Made by a program: the position numbers and the translations under genes
Origin: Salvelinus alpinus
Lineage: Eukaryota; Chordata; Actinopteri; Salmoniformes; Salmonidae
Direction of reading: 5' to 3'
Length of the DNA: 64,000 nucleotides
Assembly (NCBI RefSeq): GCF_045679555.1
Contig: NC_092089.1
Location: 1,534,663 to 1,598,662, forward strand
Shown: positions 37,370 to 48,837 of the stretch, in pieces
How positions within the stretch are numbered: the first letter of the stretch is position 1
How the letters are laid out: every line of letters begins with the position of its first letter
Notes under the pieces: model-generated
Told to the model about the DNA's origin: nothing
Databases searched by the model: none
Seen by the model: only the letters and a program-made list of their open reading frames with translations

Positions 37370-38585
37370 TATTTTTTTAATGGGTTTCCATCACATTTTC
37401 AATACTGACGGTTTGGTAACAAAAATGTTTGCATTATATAGCGAATGTGCCGGTCAGGGGCCTGTTGCACAAAACTAGGATAAGGGATTAAGCCAGGATA
37501 TCTTGGTGATCCTGGCTCAATTGATCCGTAATCCGGTTGCACTAAAGATGGATAGGGGGCAGGAGGATATGTTATGGTATAAATTACCATGGAGATTTAT
37601 TCTGTGGAGCTAGCCTGCTCCAGACCAGGCTAAATTCCAGGATCTATTTAATCTCATCCCTAATGTCAGTCAGCAGTCACCACAAATGGAAACCAATAGT
37701 TATTTCACTGCTCACTATACATTGTTATCACATATAACTAGACCCACTGTTATTATTTAAACGTTTGTGATCATTAATTTCAATGATTTTGGATAAAAAA
37801 TGATTTTTAGATGATGTTGCTATCATTAGATAATTTACAGTTTCCCATAGACTATAAGGCTATATATAAAATGATAGAATATTAGGGCCACAGAGGGGAA
37901 AAAAACACAAGTCATAATATTGTAACCAGTTGTTTTAAAGGAGGACAGTTGTTAAAATGACAGATGTGGGGCATTTCGTGAAATTGTACTTCAGTATGGT
38001 TTCATAAACAAAGACATGCTGATGTGCCAGAATATTAAGTATCACATTGTCATAAGTATCAAAACTGTAAAAACAATATGTAGCTTTTCTGCAGAAAGAA
38101 CCAGCCTCATAAATTTATGACTTTATCCTTTTTCTTCAGTGTGGCCCTAGTACTCTGTCATATAAACAAATACACATTCCATATGAATATAAAAACACAA
38201 TGTGTAACATTATGTTCCTTTATTGAATAAGGACAAAACAAAGCAGGTAAACCATCAGCTCCTTTCGAAACTGAAGTCACAGTGACTCTACAAGATGGAA
38301 AGCACAGAATCCAAGCATATTATACAAAATGATACATACACATTCAAAGGTCTGTATATAACACACCCTGCATGTCTGCACACTAAAATAAATGCAGGAC
38401 AAATCCATACACATCAACTGAACAGACAAATGAATGGATGCAGTAGCCTCCCTGCAGCCTTGTATTACACACAGTATACCGCACAAACATCATAAGAGGC
38501 CAAATTCGTCAAAAAACGAACCCAAAAAAAACCAAATTCCTCTGCCACCGCAGGACATATTTAACCAAAATTGAAAGCACACATA

Positions 38586-39876
38586 CTAACTAAAATAATT
38601 CAACACATATTGGTCCCTCAGCAGCCGACCACTGTCGTCATCAGGGAAGATTGCCGGATTGTCCCAGTCCATGGCTGGTGGCACTCTGGGGGCCCTCTCC
38701 TTCCTCAGGCAGGCCACATTGTGGAGGACAGCACAAGCCACAGTAATATCACATGCCCTAACAGGGCTGACCCTTAATTTGTGAAGGCAGTGAAAGCGTG
38801 CCTTCAGGAGGCCAAAGGTCATTTCAACTCTGGCCCTGGTCCTGGCATGGGCATGGTTGTAGGCCTGCTGTGCTTCCTGGGGGTCTGTGAAAGGTGTCAG
38901 GAGAAAAGGCTGGCAGCCATACCCCCTGTCTCCCAGCAACACACCAGAGAATTCACCTGTCAACACAAAATCTCATCATTACTACCTCATAAACACAGTG
39001 ATATTCTTGACACAGCCATGATGGTTATAAATAGGGGTTGTGTGGCTTACCTTGTGATAGGCACTGATAGATTTCAGAGGCCCGAAAGATTCTGGAGTCA
39101 TGGACTGAGCCAGGCCATTTTGCCACAACATTGCTGATCACACAGTCAGCATTGCAGACCATCTGAAATCATAAGATGAGGAATATTACACCAATCAATG
39201 CACATCACTGGCAATGCAGAGTGTTCGTCAATGGACAATATCAAAAAGTTATGTTCACCTGAACATTAATGCTGTGAAAGGATTTCCTATTCACAAAATC
39301 GGCCTCATGGGCACCTGAGGGGGCTTTTATCCTTATGTGTGTGCAGTCCACTGCACCAATGACATTGGGGAAACCTGTCACACAAAGTAATGAGTATCCT
39401 ACTGTGTGTTAACAGTTGTCCTGTAATTTGTAGATCCTCTTACCTGCAATCCTATAGAACTCCTCTTTGATGTCACAGAGTCTTCTGTGGCCAGGGAAGG
39501 AGATGAAGACATCTGCTAATGCTTTGATAGCCAGACACACACTCCTTATTGTGCGGCAAATTGTGGCCTTGTTCAGCTGTTCTGCATCCCCCACTGAGTA
39601 CAGGAAGGCTCCACTAGCAAAAAAGCGCAAGGCCACACAAACCATTTGCTCCACACTCAGTGCATGGCTCCGTGCAGTGCGGTGCTTAATCCTGGGACCC
39701 AGTAGTCTGCATAGATACCTGATGCCATCTGCAGAAAACCTGTATCTTTCATATAGATGGTCATCAGGGAAGGCCAGTGGGTCCAACCGGTCCCTGAAGA
39801 CCCTTTCTCGCCTGAAGGCTCTCCTCAGCACAAGTGCTTCTTCATCCACCACATCTCGCACGAATGGGCATGCCAT
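38586..39876 (-). CDS. Harbinger (HARBI1-like) DDE transposase, four exons, intact
   Basis: Harbinger transposases cut and paste the element with help from a Myb-like partner. Exons on the minus strand: 39876-39444, 39374-39259, 39162-39051, 38956-38586 (stop TAG), each with GT/AG borders and matching phases. They sum to 1032 nt, 343 residues, close to the usual 340-350. Start chosen at [21 protein letters not shown]; an in-frame ATG lies 19 codons upstream at 39933. The DDE domain shows [10 protein letters not shown] (first Asp), [15 protein letters not shown] (second Asp) and [12 protein letters not shown] (Glu). No stop or frameshift was found, so the protein could be functional. Splicing is predicted from sequence. 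Confidence 0.9.
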
Positions 39877-40097
39877 TGTCAGAGCAGAAAGGAACACACA
39901 ATTTTGGGCCTTCATATAGGCTAGTGGCCACACCTGGTGCTGGGGGGGTGGGCAAAAGAGGGCGATGCCTTATAACGATGACTTGGTTGTACTGATTGCT
40001 GGGAAAATAAAAAAAAACCTTAGAAAGATGCCACCGTCCTGTGTGCTCACAATAAGAGCTCATATGTCATGGCTCACTTGACTTTACGAGAATATAC

Positions 40098-41236
40098 CTA
40101 ATTTTTATTTTGAGCTGTGTCATCTTCTTGGAGCTGGGGGAGGAAAGAAAAATAATGATTAATACATTTGTGTTACAGTTAGCATACAGTGTACATTGAA
40201 GGCATATCTCACCTCCCTCTCAAGTTTTTTTATTTCAAGGTCCAGTTTCCTAATTGTCCTCTTTTTTATTTCGGACTCCAGTGCAAGATTTTCCATCTTT
40301 TTCTTCTTGTACTGAATGTCTATGTCTGCCAGTTCTATTTGGCGCCGGAGGTGGTTGCCATACAACTTTCTGATAGCTTGTGAGCTCTGTGAACACAATA
40401 CAATTAGCGCAGCTGGAATTTGGCAGGATGTGGTGTCCTTTTATTAATACGCACTATGTTGCCAGGCTGGTTTTCCCACTGTATAGCATCTGGGTCCTGT
40501 AAAAGAAATTAGATTTTTTGATTTTGATGAGGACTCCTCACCATTGTAGAGTAAATAGTACTTTCACAGTCTTAACATGATACCTCATGCCTTCTGGAAT
40601 CCAGAGAGATGGTCTCCTCCTCATCATCGTCTCCATCATGTGCTGTTGCTGCTGCACTGGGGCCTTCACCCTATCACATTTAATCGGATTCATATTGAAG
40701 CTAGTAGACAAGACATGCCAGGCCTACAGTATGCCTTTGATGGAGTACTCACTGGATCAGCATCGTCTGGTGCTTGTGCTGGTGGCTCTAACAGGAACAC
40801 AGTGCTGCCAGACACTGCAAGGCAATAGGTAAACCAAAGTCAGACAGTCCAAATTGATTCAATATGAATGTGGTTGTATCCCATGTAGAGATGGAAGGAC
40901 ATACCTTGAATGAAGCGGGTGGCATCTTGGGAGGAACCTATGCTCGTCTCTTTCCCCCAGGGATCCCCTCTAAGACGGGCCTGCCTTTATTTAGCTCCAA
41001 GGCCATGTCCTCTGCTGGGGTAAGGTCAGCCTTTGGTGACCCACCACCCGTGCCTTGTCTGTGGGTATTCTTTTTCACTGCTAAAACAGTACAGACAATG
41101 TGTGAGCAGGCACCTTCTGGGTACAATATATGCTTGTGCTTTGTTAAATATTAGTCAGGGACCATACCATTCTGCAGAATGTTCTTGTATTTGATTTTGA
41201 CCTGCTGCCATGTCCGTTTTGGCCCGTTCATGTTTA

Positions 41237-41284
<48 letters not shown>

Positions 41285-41703
41285 TTAATGGAGTCACACT
41301 GCAAAAAATTACTTGGTATTTTTGTCTTGTTTTCAGTAAAAATATCAAAAAATTTATCATAGCTTTATACAGTGTGATGGAGTTACTTTACACAATTTCA
41401 CTCATATCTGCAGTGCATTTCAATTAAAAATTTAACCGTTTCATAATTACAGTACAACTGCATTTTTGGAGATGTGAATTAAATATTTGAATTGTAATTG
41501 TGATGTTTCAGCGGAGCGGTGAGTGTGTAATTGTGCACTACTTACGCATTCAGGCGGTCTGCAATACTTTGCCACGCTTTTTCTCTTTGCTTTATCACTG
41601 TGGCGGTGTTGCCTTTCTTCTTAATTATATCTTTTACCTCCTCGTATGCCTCCATGAGGATTTGTGCTTCCGACGGGGAAAAGTACGCGGCTCTAGTTGC
41701 CAT
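40098..41703 (-). pseudogene. Myb/SANT-like partner protein of the Harbinger element, frameshifted
   Basis: Predicted minus-strand exons: 41703-41546, 41238-41168, 41080-40905, 40814-40753, 40670-40584, 40496-40455, 40386-40213, 40133-40098. The N-terminal part has the Myb/SANT-like trihelix features (MATRAAYFSPSEAQILMEAY, KAWQSIADRLN, WQQVKIKYKNIL), followed by an acidic linker and a C-terminal coiled coil (RRQIELADIDIQYKKKK, then Glu/Lys-rich). All splice phases agree only if one base is added in exon 3: a run of five G near 40957 shifts the frame and gives a stop (TAG at 40938-40940) after about 123 residues instead of about 268. It may be a real mutation or a homopolymer sequencing error. 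Confidence 0.8.
41241..41283. repeat. (AC)n microsatellite in the Harbinger element
   Basis: A pure AC run of about 42 bp forms the pyrimidine/purine tract next to the predicted splice acceptor of exon 2 of the Myb-like gene. Confidence 0.97.
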
Positions 41704-42467
41704 GGTAAATCAGTTAATCTGTGATCTGTGGCGGGGTCTATTTGAGTGAGCCGTGAGCGCGCACCTATCCAGGATTGGTTTCACCTGGCTTAATGAATCC
41801 GTGTCTGCTCATCCTGGCTTGGTCTTTGTGCAACCAATTAAGCCTGGACGCACATGTTTTGGCTTCATTGAGCTCAGCTGAGTCATTTATCCCGGATGTC
41901 TTAATTCTACTTTTGTGCAACAGGCCCCAGGTCTTCGCACGAGCGCTCTATCGAACAGCGTGCAGATCCAGTATAGCCTACATGATGAGATCATTACAAA
42001 AGAGAAAGATCATTTTTATTTGTCAAATGGCAGCCAATCATGTCACCAGAATTAGACCTTCGATATTTATTGAAAAGAAGCATAAAGCTCATTGGGTGCA
42101 CTTTCACATCCCGGTGAAGTTCATTATCATTTATTTAATCTGTAGCCTAATTCCTGAGTCGTAGTGGGCGGACCACACACCATCACCAGGTGACTCCGAG
42201 TTTACTTCGATATGATGTGATATGATATTTGTGCATAAAGTCGTTTCCACCACCGTTTCTGGCATAATTTTGATAACTCAAAAAGATCCCACCTTGTCTA
42301 GCTTATATTGTTTTGTGGACATTTGGAAAGTTTACTGACAAATGTAATGTTTCCATTAGGCCTGTAGTGACTTTTTTTATCTGACATGTACTTTACTCCT
42401 ATAAAAAGTTTGGATGTAAACCTGGTTAGTCATTCAATTAGCAATGTCAACACATTTTGGGGGATTG

Positions 42468-42821
42468 TGTAACGGCTCTCGTTGGTGGTATGAAGAGTGG
42501 ACCAAGGCGCAGCGTGGTAAGTGTTCACGATTACTTTTATTTAAAAAAAACACTCAAACAAAATAACAAATGTGAAAACGAAAGCGCACAGTTCTGTCAG
42601 GCAGAAACACTAAACAGAAAACAAGATCCCACAAACCCCAAAAGGAAAATGACAACTTATGTATGATCCCCAATCAGAGACAAGGATAGACAGCTGCCTC
42701 TGATTGGGAAACACACGGCCAAAAACAAAGAAATAGAAAACATAGACTTTCCCACCCGAGTCACACCCTGACCTAACCAAACATAGAAAATAATAAGGAA
42801 CTCTAAGGTCAGGACGTGACA
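42468..42821 (-). repeat. 3' LTR of the nonautonomous element
   Basis: Begins TGTAACGGCTCTCGTTGGTG and ends AGGTCAGGACGTGACA. It shares ACCAAGGCGCAGCG, CAATCAGAGACAA and GGTCAGG words with the LTR at 44198-44540, with about 75 percent similarity by eye. Confidence 0.85.
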
Positions 42822-42905
42822 GTACCCCCCCCCCCACTCCCAAAGGTGCAGACTCCGGCCGCAAACCTGAACCTATAGGGGAGGGTCCAGGTGGGCATCT
42901 AATTC

Positions 42906-44189
42906 TCAGTGGAGGCTCCGGTGTGGGACGCAGACCCCGCTCCGCTTGAGGCTCCCCCCACTTCGGTGGCGCCTCTGGTGCAGGGATCGTCGCCGGGACC
43001 TCCGGACCGTAGGTCGTCGCCAGAGGCTCCGGACTGGAAACCCTCGCTGAAGGCTCCGGACTCGGGACCGTCGCTGGAGGCTCCGGACTCGTGACCGTCG
43101 CTGGAGGCTCCGGACTCGGGACCGTCGCTGGAGGCTCCGGACTCGGGACCGTCGCTGGAGGCTCCAGACTGGGGACCGTCGCTGGAGGCTCCGGACTGGG
43201 GACCGTCGCTGGAGGCTCCGGACTGGGGACCGTCGCTGCAGGCTCCGGACTGGGGACCGTCGCTGCTCCGTGCCATGGATCATCACTACAGGCTCCGGCC
43301 CATGGATCATCACTGGAGGCTTCTTGCCCTGGATTTTCACTGCAGGCTCCGGGCCATGGATCATCACTGGAGGCTTTGTGCCATGGATTATTACTGGAGG
43401 CTCCGGGCTATTGATTATCGTGGAGCTGGAACAGGTCTCACCGGACTGAGGAGACGTACTGGAAGCCTGGTGCGTGGAGCTGCCACAGGGCTTACCAGGC
43501 TGGGGAGACACACTGGAAGCCTGGTACGTGGAACCGGAACAGGTCTCACCGGACTGGGGAGATGCACTGGAAGCCTGGTGCGTGGAGCAGGCACCGGATA
43601 CACTGGACCGTGGAGGCGCACTGGAGGTCTCGAGCGTAGAGCTGGCACAACCCGTCCTGGCTGGATGCTTACTTTTGGGCACAGGCACAGGACGCACTGG
43701 TCTGTGAAGGCACACCGGAGACACAGTTCGCAGAGCCGGCGCAGGATATCCTGAGCCGAAGAGACGCACCGGAGACCAGGAGCGCTGAGCCGGCACAATC
43801 CGTCCTGGCTGAATGCCCACTCTAGCACGGCAAATGCGAGGAGCTGGCAACGAGCGCACCGGGCTGTGAATGCGCACTGGAGATACCGTGCGCATCACCA
43901 CATAACACAGTGCCTGACCGGTCACACGCTCCCCATGGTAAGCACGGGAAGTTGGCTCAGGTCTGCCAAATCCCCGTGTGCCCCCTCCCAAAAAATTGGG
44001 GAGCTGCCTCTCGGGCTTCCATTGTTGTTCTAATTCCTCGTATCGTCGCCGTTCCTCTCTTGCTGCCTCCATCTGCTCCCTTGAACAGTGATACTCTCCA
44101 ACCCGCGTCCAGGGTCCTTCTCCATTCAGGATTTCCTCCCATGTCCATTCATCCTGTCCACGCTGCTTGGTCCGTTTATGGTGGAAACT
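42906..44189 (-). other. open frame of the nonautonomous LTR element, Arg/Ser-Pro nonapeptide repeats
   Basis: The internal region reads open on the minus strand from the edge of the middle LTR for more than 400 codons. The first part has a charged segment (DEWTWEEILNGEGPWTRVGE, then EQMEAAREERRRYEELEQQW), the middle is Ser/Pro-rich with VRIHSPVRSL-type words, and the end has about eight copies of a nine-residue unit QRRSPVRSL or QRRSRVRSL, encoded by a 27-bp tandem repeat at about 43040-43265. No known domain is recognised. It may be a decayed or a retained protein of a nonautonomous retroelement; it may also be only an open stretch of repeat. Confidence 0.45.
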
Positions 44190-44197
44190 TCTGTAAC

Positions 44198-44540
44198 TGT
44201 AACGTTCGTTGTTTGAAGGAGACCAAGGCGCAGCGTAATTTGTGGTCATCATATTTATTTAAATGAGAACCAGCAACAAAATAACAAAGTGAAACCAAAA
44301 CGAACGTACCGTTCCGTAGGCTACAAGAGCTGTACAAAACAAGATCCCACAACATAGGTGGAAAAAAAGGATACCTAAGTATGATTCCCAATCAGAGACA
44401 ACGATAGACAGCTGCCTCTGATTGGGAACCACACTTGGCCAAATACAAAGAAATACAAAACATAGAATGCCCACCCCACATCACACCCTGACCTCACCAA
44501 ATAGAGAAATTAAACGGTTCTCTAAATTCAGGGCGTGACA
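44198..44540 (-). repeat. middle LTR of the nonautonomous element
   Basis: Begins TGTAACGTTCGTTGTTTGAA and ends TTCAGGGCGTGACA. A polypurine tract lies outside its right end (44541-44560), so it also serves as the 3' LTR of the right-hand internal segment. Confidence 0.85.
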
Positions 44541-44641
44541 GTACCCCCCCCAAAGGAGAGGACTCCTGGCCGCAAACCTGAACCTATAGGGGAGGGTCCG
44601 GGTGGGCATCTACCCTTGGCGGCGGCTCCGAACTGGGAACC

Positions 44642-45205
44642 ACCGCTGGAGGCTCCGGACTGCAGATCGTCGCCGGAGGCTCCGGACTGCAGATCGTCGC
44701 CGGAGGCTCTGGACTGCAGATCGTCGCCGGAGGCTCTGGACTGCAGATCGTCGCCGGAGGCTCTGGACTGCAGATCGTCGCCGGAGGCTCTGGACTGCAG
44801 ATCGTCGCCGGAGGCTCTGGACTGCAGATCGTCGCCGGAGGCTCTGGACTGCAGATCGTCGCCGGAGGCTCTGGACTACAGATCGTCGCCGGAGGCTCTG
44901 GACTGCAGATCGTCGCCGGAGGCTCTGGACTGCAGATCGTCGCCGGAGGCTCTGGACTGCAGATCGTCGCCGGAGGCTCTGGACTGCAGATCGTCGCCGG
45001 AGGCTCTGGACTGCAGATCGTCGCCGGAGGCTCTGGACTGCAGATCGTCGCCAGAGGCTCTGGACTACAGATCGTCGCCGGAGACTCTGGACTGCAGATC
45101 GTCGCCAGAGGCTCTGGACTGCAGATCGTCGCCGGAGGCTCTGGACTGCAGATCGTCGCCGGAGGCTCTGGACTGCAGACCGTCGCCGGAGGCTCCGGAC
45201 TGGGG
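44642..45205. repeat. 27-bp minisatellite in the right internal segment of the LTR element
   Basis: About 20 copies of CTGCAGATCGTCGCCGGAGG plus CTCTGGA with few differences. It is homologous to the 27-bp repeat at 43040-43265 (CCGTCGCTGGAGGCTCCGGA) of the left internal segment. Twenty-seven is a multiple of three, so every frame is open. Minus-strand reading gives RRSAVQSLR nonapeptides. Confidence 0.96.
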
Positions 45206-45414
45206 ATCGTCGCTGGACTGGGGATCTGGGTATCGTCGCTGGAGGCTCCGGACTGCCCTCCGGAATGCCCACCCCACATCACACCCTGACCTAACCAAAC
45301 ATAAAAAATAATAAGGAACTCTAAGGTCAGGACGTGACAGATTGGTAGTTATCCTACTCATCTATCTAAACGTTGGCCGAATACCAACGGGCATGCAGGA
45401 CACGTGCCCAGGGG

Positions 45415-45645
45415 CTCTTACCTCCAGGTGGCCCCCATGGATTTTGTTAGTCATTCGCACTCAAATATTATATTAACATAAGTCATTACAAAATGTGTAG
45501 AATTGCAGGAAATGAGCTTTAAAACTGCAAAAATGTATCTCCACCCAATGGCAAATGGGTAGCATTGCAGGAATTTAGCTGTAAAACTGAAGAAGAAGAA
45601 AAAATGGCAAAATGAGTAGAATTGCAGTAGCCCTCTGAGTAGCCC
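45415..45645. repeat. second copy of the GCAAAATGTGTAGAATTG repeat
   Basis: Shares CAAAATGTGTAGAATTGCAG, AAAACTGCAAA and TCTCCACCCAATGGCAAA words with 33110-33400. It lies between the LTR element and the 66-bp minisatellite. Confidence 0.6.
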
Positions 45646-45794
45646 TCTGCTGCAAGATCAAATAAAAAATATAATTTATTCATCACTTACACAGTTTACA
45701 GCAGGTATAAAAGGTTCAGCGAAATGCTTAGGTGCTCCAGTTGTGTGAGAATGGAGCAGGAAAAAAAACACACAAAAACAATCTTTCATAACAT

Positions 45795-47328
45795 TACCTC
45801 CAGCCCAGCTTAGTGGGGCGGGCCATCCTTCCAGAGCTGAGAAACATGGGCTTCTAAGGCTACCTCCAACCCAGCTTAGTGGGGCGGGCCATCCTTCCAG
45901 AGCTGAGAAACATGGGCTTCTAAGGATACCTCCAACCCAGCTTAGTGGGGCGGGCCATCCTTCCAAAGCTGAGAAACATGGGCTTCTAAGGCTACCTCCA
46001 ACCCAGCTTAGTGGGGCGGGCCATCCTTCCAAAGCTGAGAAACATGGGCTTCTAAGGCTACCTCCAACCCAGCTTAGTGGGGCGGGCCATCCTTCCAAAG
46101 CTGAGAAACATGGGCTTCTAAGCCTACCTCCAACCCAGCTTAGTGGGGCGGGCCATCCTTCCAAAGCTGAGAAACATGGGCTTCTAAGGCTACCTCCAAC
46201 CCAGCTTAGTGGGGCGGGCCATCCTTCCAAAGCTGAGAAACATGGGCTTCTAAGGCTACCTCCAACCCAGCTTAGTGGGGCGGGCCATCCTTCCAAAGGT
46301 GAGAAACATGGGCTTCTAAGGCTACCTCCAACCCAGCTTAGTGGGGCGGGCCATCCTTCCAAAGGTGAGAAACATGGGCTTCTAAGGCTACCTCCAACCC
46401 AGCTTAGTGGGGCGGGCCATCCTTCCAAAGGTGAGAAACATGGGCTTCTAAGGCTACCTCCAGCCCAGCTTAGTGGGGCGGGCCATCCTTCCAAAGGTGA
46501 GAAACATGGGCTTCTAAGGCTACCTCCAACCCAGCTTAGTGGGGCGGGCCATCCTTCCAAAGGTGAGAAACATGGGCTTCTAAGGATACCTCCAACCCAG
46601 CTTAGTGGGGCGGGCCTTCCTTGCAAAGCTGAGAAACATGGGCTTCTAAGGCTACCTCCAACCCAGCTTAGTGGGGCGGGCCATCCTTCCAGAGCTGAGA
46701 AACATGGGCTTCTAAGGCTACCTCCAACCCAGCTTAGTGGGGCGGGCCATCCTTCCAAAGGTGAGAAACATGGGCTTCTAAGGCTACCTCCAGCCCAGCT
46801 TAGTGGGGCGGGCCATCCTTCCAAAGCTGAGAAACATGGGCTTCTAAGGCTACCTCCAACCCAGCTTAGTGGGGCGGGCCATCCTTCCAGAGCTGAGAAA
46901 CATGGGCTTCTAAGGCTACCTCCAACCCAGCTTAGTGGGGCGGGCCATCCTTCCAAAGCTGAGAAACATGGGCTTCTAAGGCTACCTCCAACCCAGCTTA
47001 GTGGGGCGGGCCATCCTTCCAGAGCTGAGAAACATGGGCTTCTAAGGCTACCTCCAACCCAGCTTAGTGGGGCGGGCCATCCTTCCAAAGCTGAGAAACA
47101 TGGGCTTCTAAGGATACCTCCAACCCAGCTTAGTGGGGCGGGCCATCCTTCCAAAGCTGAGAAACATGGGCTTCTAAGGCTACCTCCAACCCAGCTTAGT
47201 GGGGCGGGCCATCCTTCCAAAGCTGAGAAACATGGGCTTCTAAGGCTACCTCCAACCCAGCTTAGTGGGGCGGGCCATCCTTCCAAAGGTGAGAAACATG
47301 GGCTTCTAAGGCTACCTCCAGCCATTGG
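45795..47328. repeat. 66-bp minisatellite
   Basis: About 23 copies of a 66-bp unit (ACCTCCAACCCAGCTTAGTG, GGGCGGGCCATCCTTCCAAA, GCTGAGAAACATGGGCTTCT, AAGGCT). Differences are confined to a few sites: AACCC/AGCCC, CCAAAG/CCAGAG, GCTGAG/GGTGAG, GGCT/GGAT. The unit is 22 codons long, so the 549-codon minus-strand frame is an artefact. Confidence 0.97.
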
Positions 47329-47439
47329 GACACATGGGACACTACACTACCATGCTGTCACCACTAGGTGGAGTGAGGGCTCCAGTTGTTATTCATGCAC
47401 CAACACTCTTGAATCTTTCATGAAGCGAAGCACATAACT

Positions 47440-48126
47440 TTTCAGAGGTGGGGTGCAGGGAGAGGAGGAGGGAGGAGGGGTGAGGGAGAAGTGGGGTGCA
47501 GGGAGAGGAGGAGGGAGGAGGGGTGCAAGGAGAGGAGGAGGGAGGAGGGGTGCAGGGAGAGGAGGAGGGAGGAGGGGTTCAGGGAGAGGAGGAGGGAGGA
47601 GGGGTGCAGGGAGAGGAGGAGGGAGGAGGGGTGCAGGGAGCGGAGGAGGGGTGAAAGGAGAGGAGGAGGGAGGAAGGGTGCGGGGAGAGGAGGAGGGAGG
47701 AGGGGTGAGGGAGAGGTGGGGTGCAGGTAGAGGAGGAGGGAGGAGGGGTGCAGGGAGAGGAGGAGGGAGGAGGGGTGCAGGGAGAGGAGACGGGAGGAGG
47801 GGTGCAGGGAGAGGAGGAGGGAGGAGGGGTGAGGGAGAGGTGGGGTGCAGGGAGAGGAGGAGGGAGGAGGGAGGAGGTGTTCAGGGAGAGGAGGAGGGAG
47901 GAGGTGTTCAGGGAGAGGAGGAGGGGTGCAGTGAGAGGAGGAGGGAGGAGGGGTGAGGGAGAGGAGGAGGGTGGAGGGGTGCAGGGAGAGGAGGAGGGAG
48001 GAGGGGTGAGGGAGAAGTGGGGTGCAGGGAGAGGAGGAGGGAGGAGGGGTGCAGGGAGAGGAGGAGGGAGATGGGGTGCAGGGAGAGGAGGAGGGAGGAG
48101 GGGTGCAGGGAGAGGAGGAGGTTGAG
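47440..48126. repeat. 26-bp purine minisatellite
   Basis: About 24 copies of GTGCAGGGAGAGGAGGAGGG plus AGGAGG, with inserted GAGGGAGAAGTGGG variants. The plus strand is almost all purine. Note the reverse complement, CCTCCTCCCTCCTCCTCTCC, resembles the 26-bp pyrimidine unit of the array at 48840-54330. Confidence 0.95.
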
Positions 48127-48198
48127 GTGATAAAAACTGGCCTGCACTTTTATTGAACCTTTTTCTAGTTAAAGAAAAAAATCAAAGTAATGAAAACT

Positions 48199-48732
48199 GC
48201 AACATGTAAAGGAGGTGAGAACATGGGAAACACTGCATGTAAAGGAGGTGAGAACATGGGAAACACTGCATGTAAAGGAGGTGAGAACATAGGAAACACT
48301 GCATGTAAAGGAGGTGAGAACATGGGAAACACTGCATGTAAAGGAGGTGAGAACATGGGAAACACTGCACGTAAAGGAGGTGAGAACATGGGAAACACTG
48401 CATATAAAGGAGGTGAGAACATGGGAAACACTGCATGTAAAGGAGGTGAGAACATGGGAAACACTGCATGTAAAGGAGGTGAGAACATGGGAAACACTGC
48501 ATGTAAAGGAGGTGAGAACATGGGAAATACTGCATGTAAAGGAGGTGAGAACATGGGAAACACTGCATGTAAAGGAGGTGAGAACATGGGAAACACTGCA
48601 TGTAAAGGAGGTGAGAACATGGGAAACACTGCATGTAAAGGAGGTGAGAACATGGGAAACACTGCATGTAAAGGAGGTGAGAACATGGGAAACACTGCAT
48701 GTAAAGGAGGTGAGAACATGAGAAACACTGCT
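48199..48732. repeat. 33-bp minisatellite
   Basis: Sixteen copies of TGTAAAGGAGGTGAGAACAT plus GGGAAACACTGCA, nearly identical (single differences such as ACATAGG, GCACG, GCATA, AATACT). All frames open. Confidence 0.97.
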
Positions 48733-48837
48733 TGTTTTTCTTGTTTTCCTCTTCGGCTCACTCTACCTCTCCCCCCCTCACATTCTGTTCTTGTCTTTCT
48801 CTCCAGTGTCTTCTCTATCTCCTCCGCTTCCTCTCAT

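Larger units (their letters stand above)
37458..41927 (-). mobile_element. complete PIF/Harbinger transposon
   Basis: The 4470-bp element has 17-bp perfect terminal inverted repeats (GGGCCTGTTGCACAAAA at 37458-37474, complement at 41911-41927) and a 3-bp CAG target duplication (37455-37457 and 41928-41930). It carries the two genes of this superfamily, both minus strand: a Myb/SANT-like protein (40098-41703) and a DDE transposase (38586-39876). GGATTAAGCCAGG and TCCTGGCTC-type words recur near both ends and may be sub-terminal protein-binding repeats. Confidence 0.95.
42468..45339 (-). mobile_element. nonautonomous LTR retrotransposon with three LTR copies
   Basis: The 2872-bp insertion is flanked by a 5-bp target duplication GATTG (42463-42467 and 45340-45344) and starts TGTAAC and ends GTGACA, so TG..CA. 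LTR copies: 42468-42821 (354 bp), 44198-44540 (343 bp), and a truncated one at about 45265-45339. A G-rich polypurine tract (minus strand, GGGAGTGGGGGGGGGGGTAC) sits just before the first two LTRs in the minus-strand sense. No reverse transcriptase or integrase is present. The internal region carries one long open frame with nine-residue repeats. Confidence 0.88.

Noticed and set aside
45676-47325. 549-codon minus-strand frame
   Set aside because: A 66-bp minisatellite read as 22-residue repeats; no start context, domain or splice evidence.
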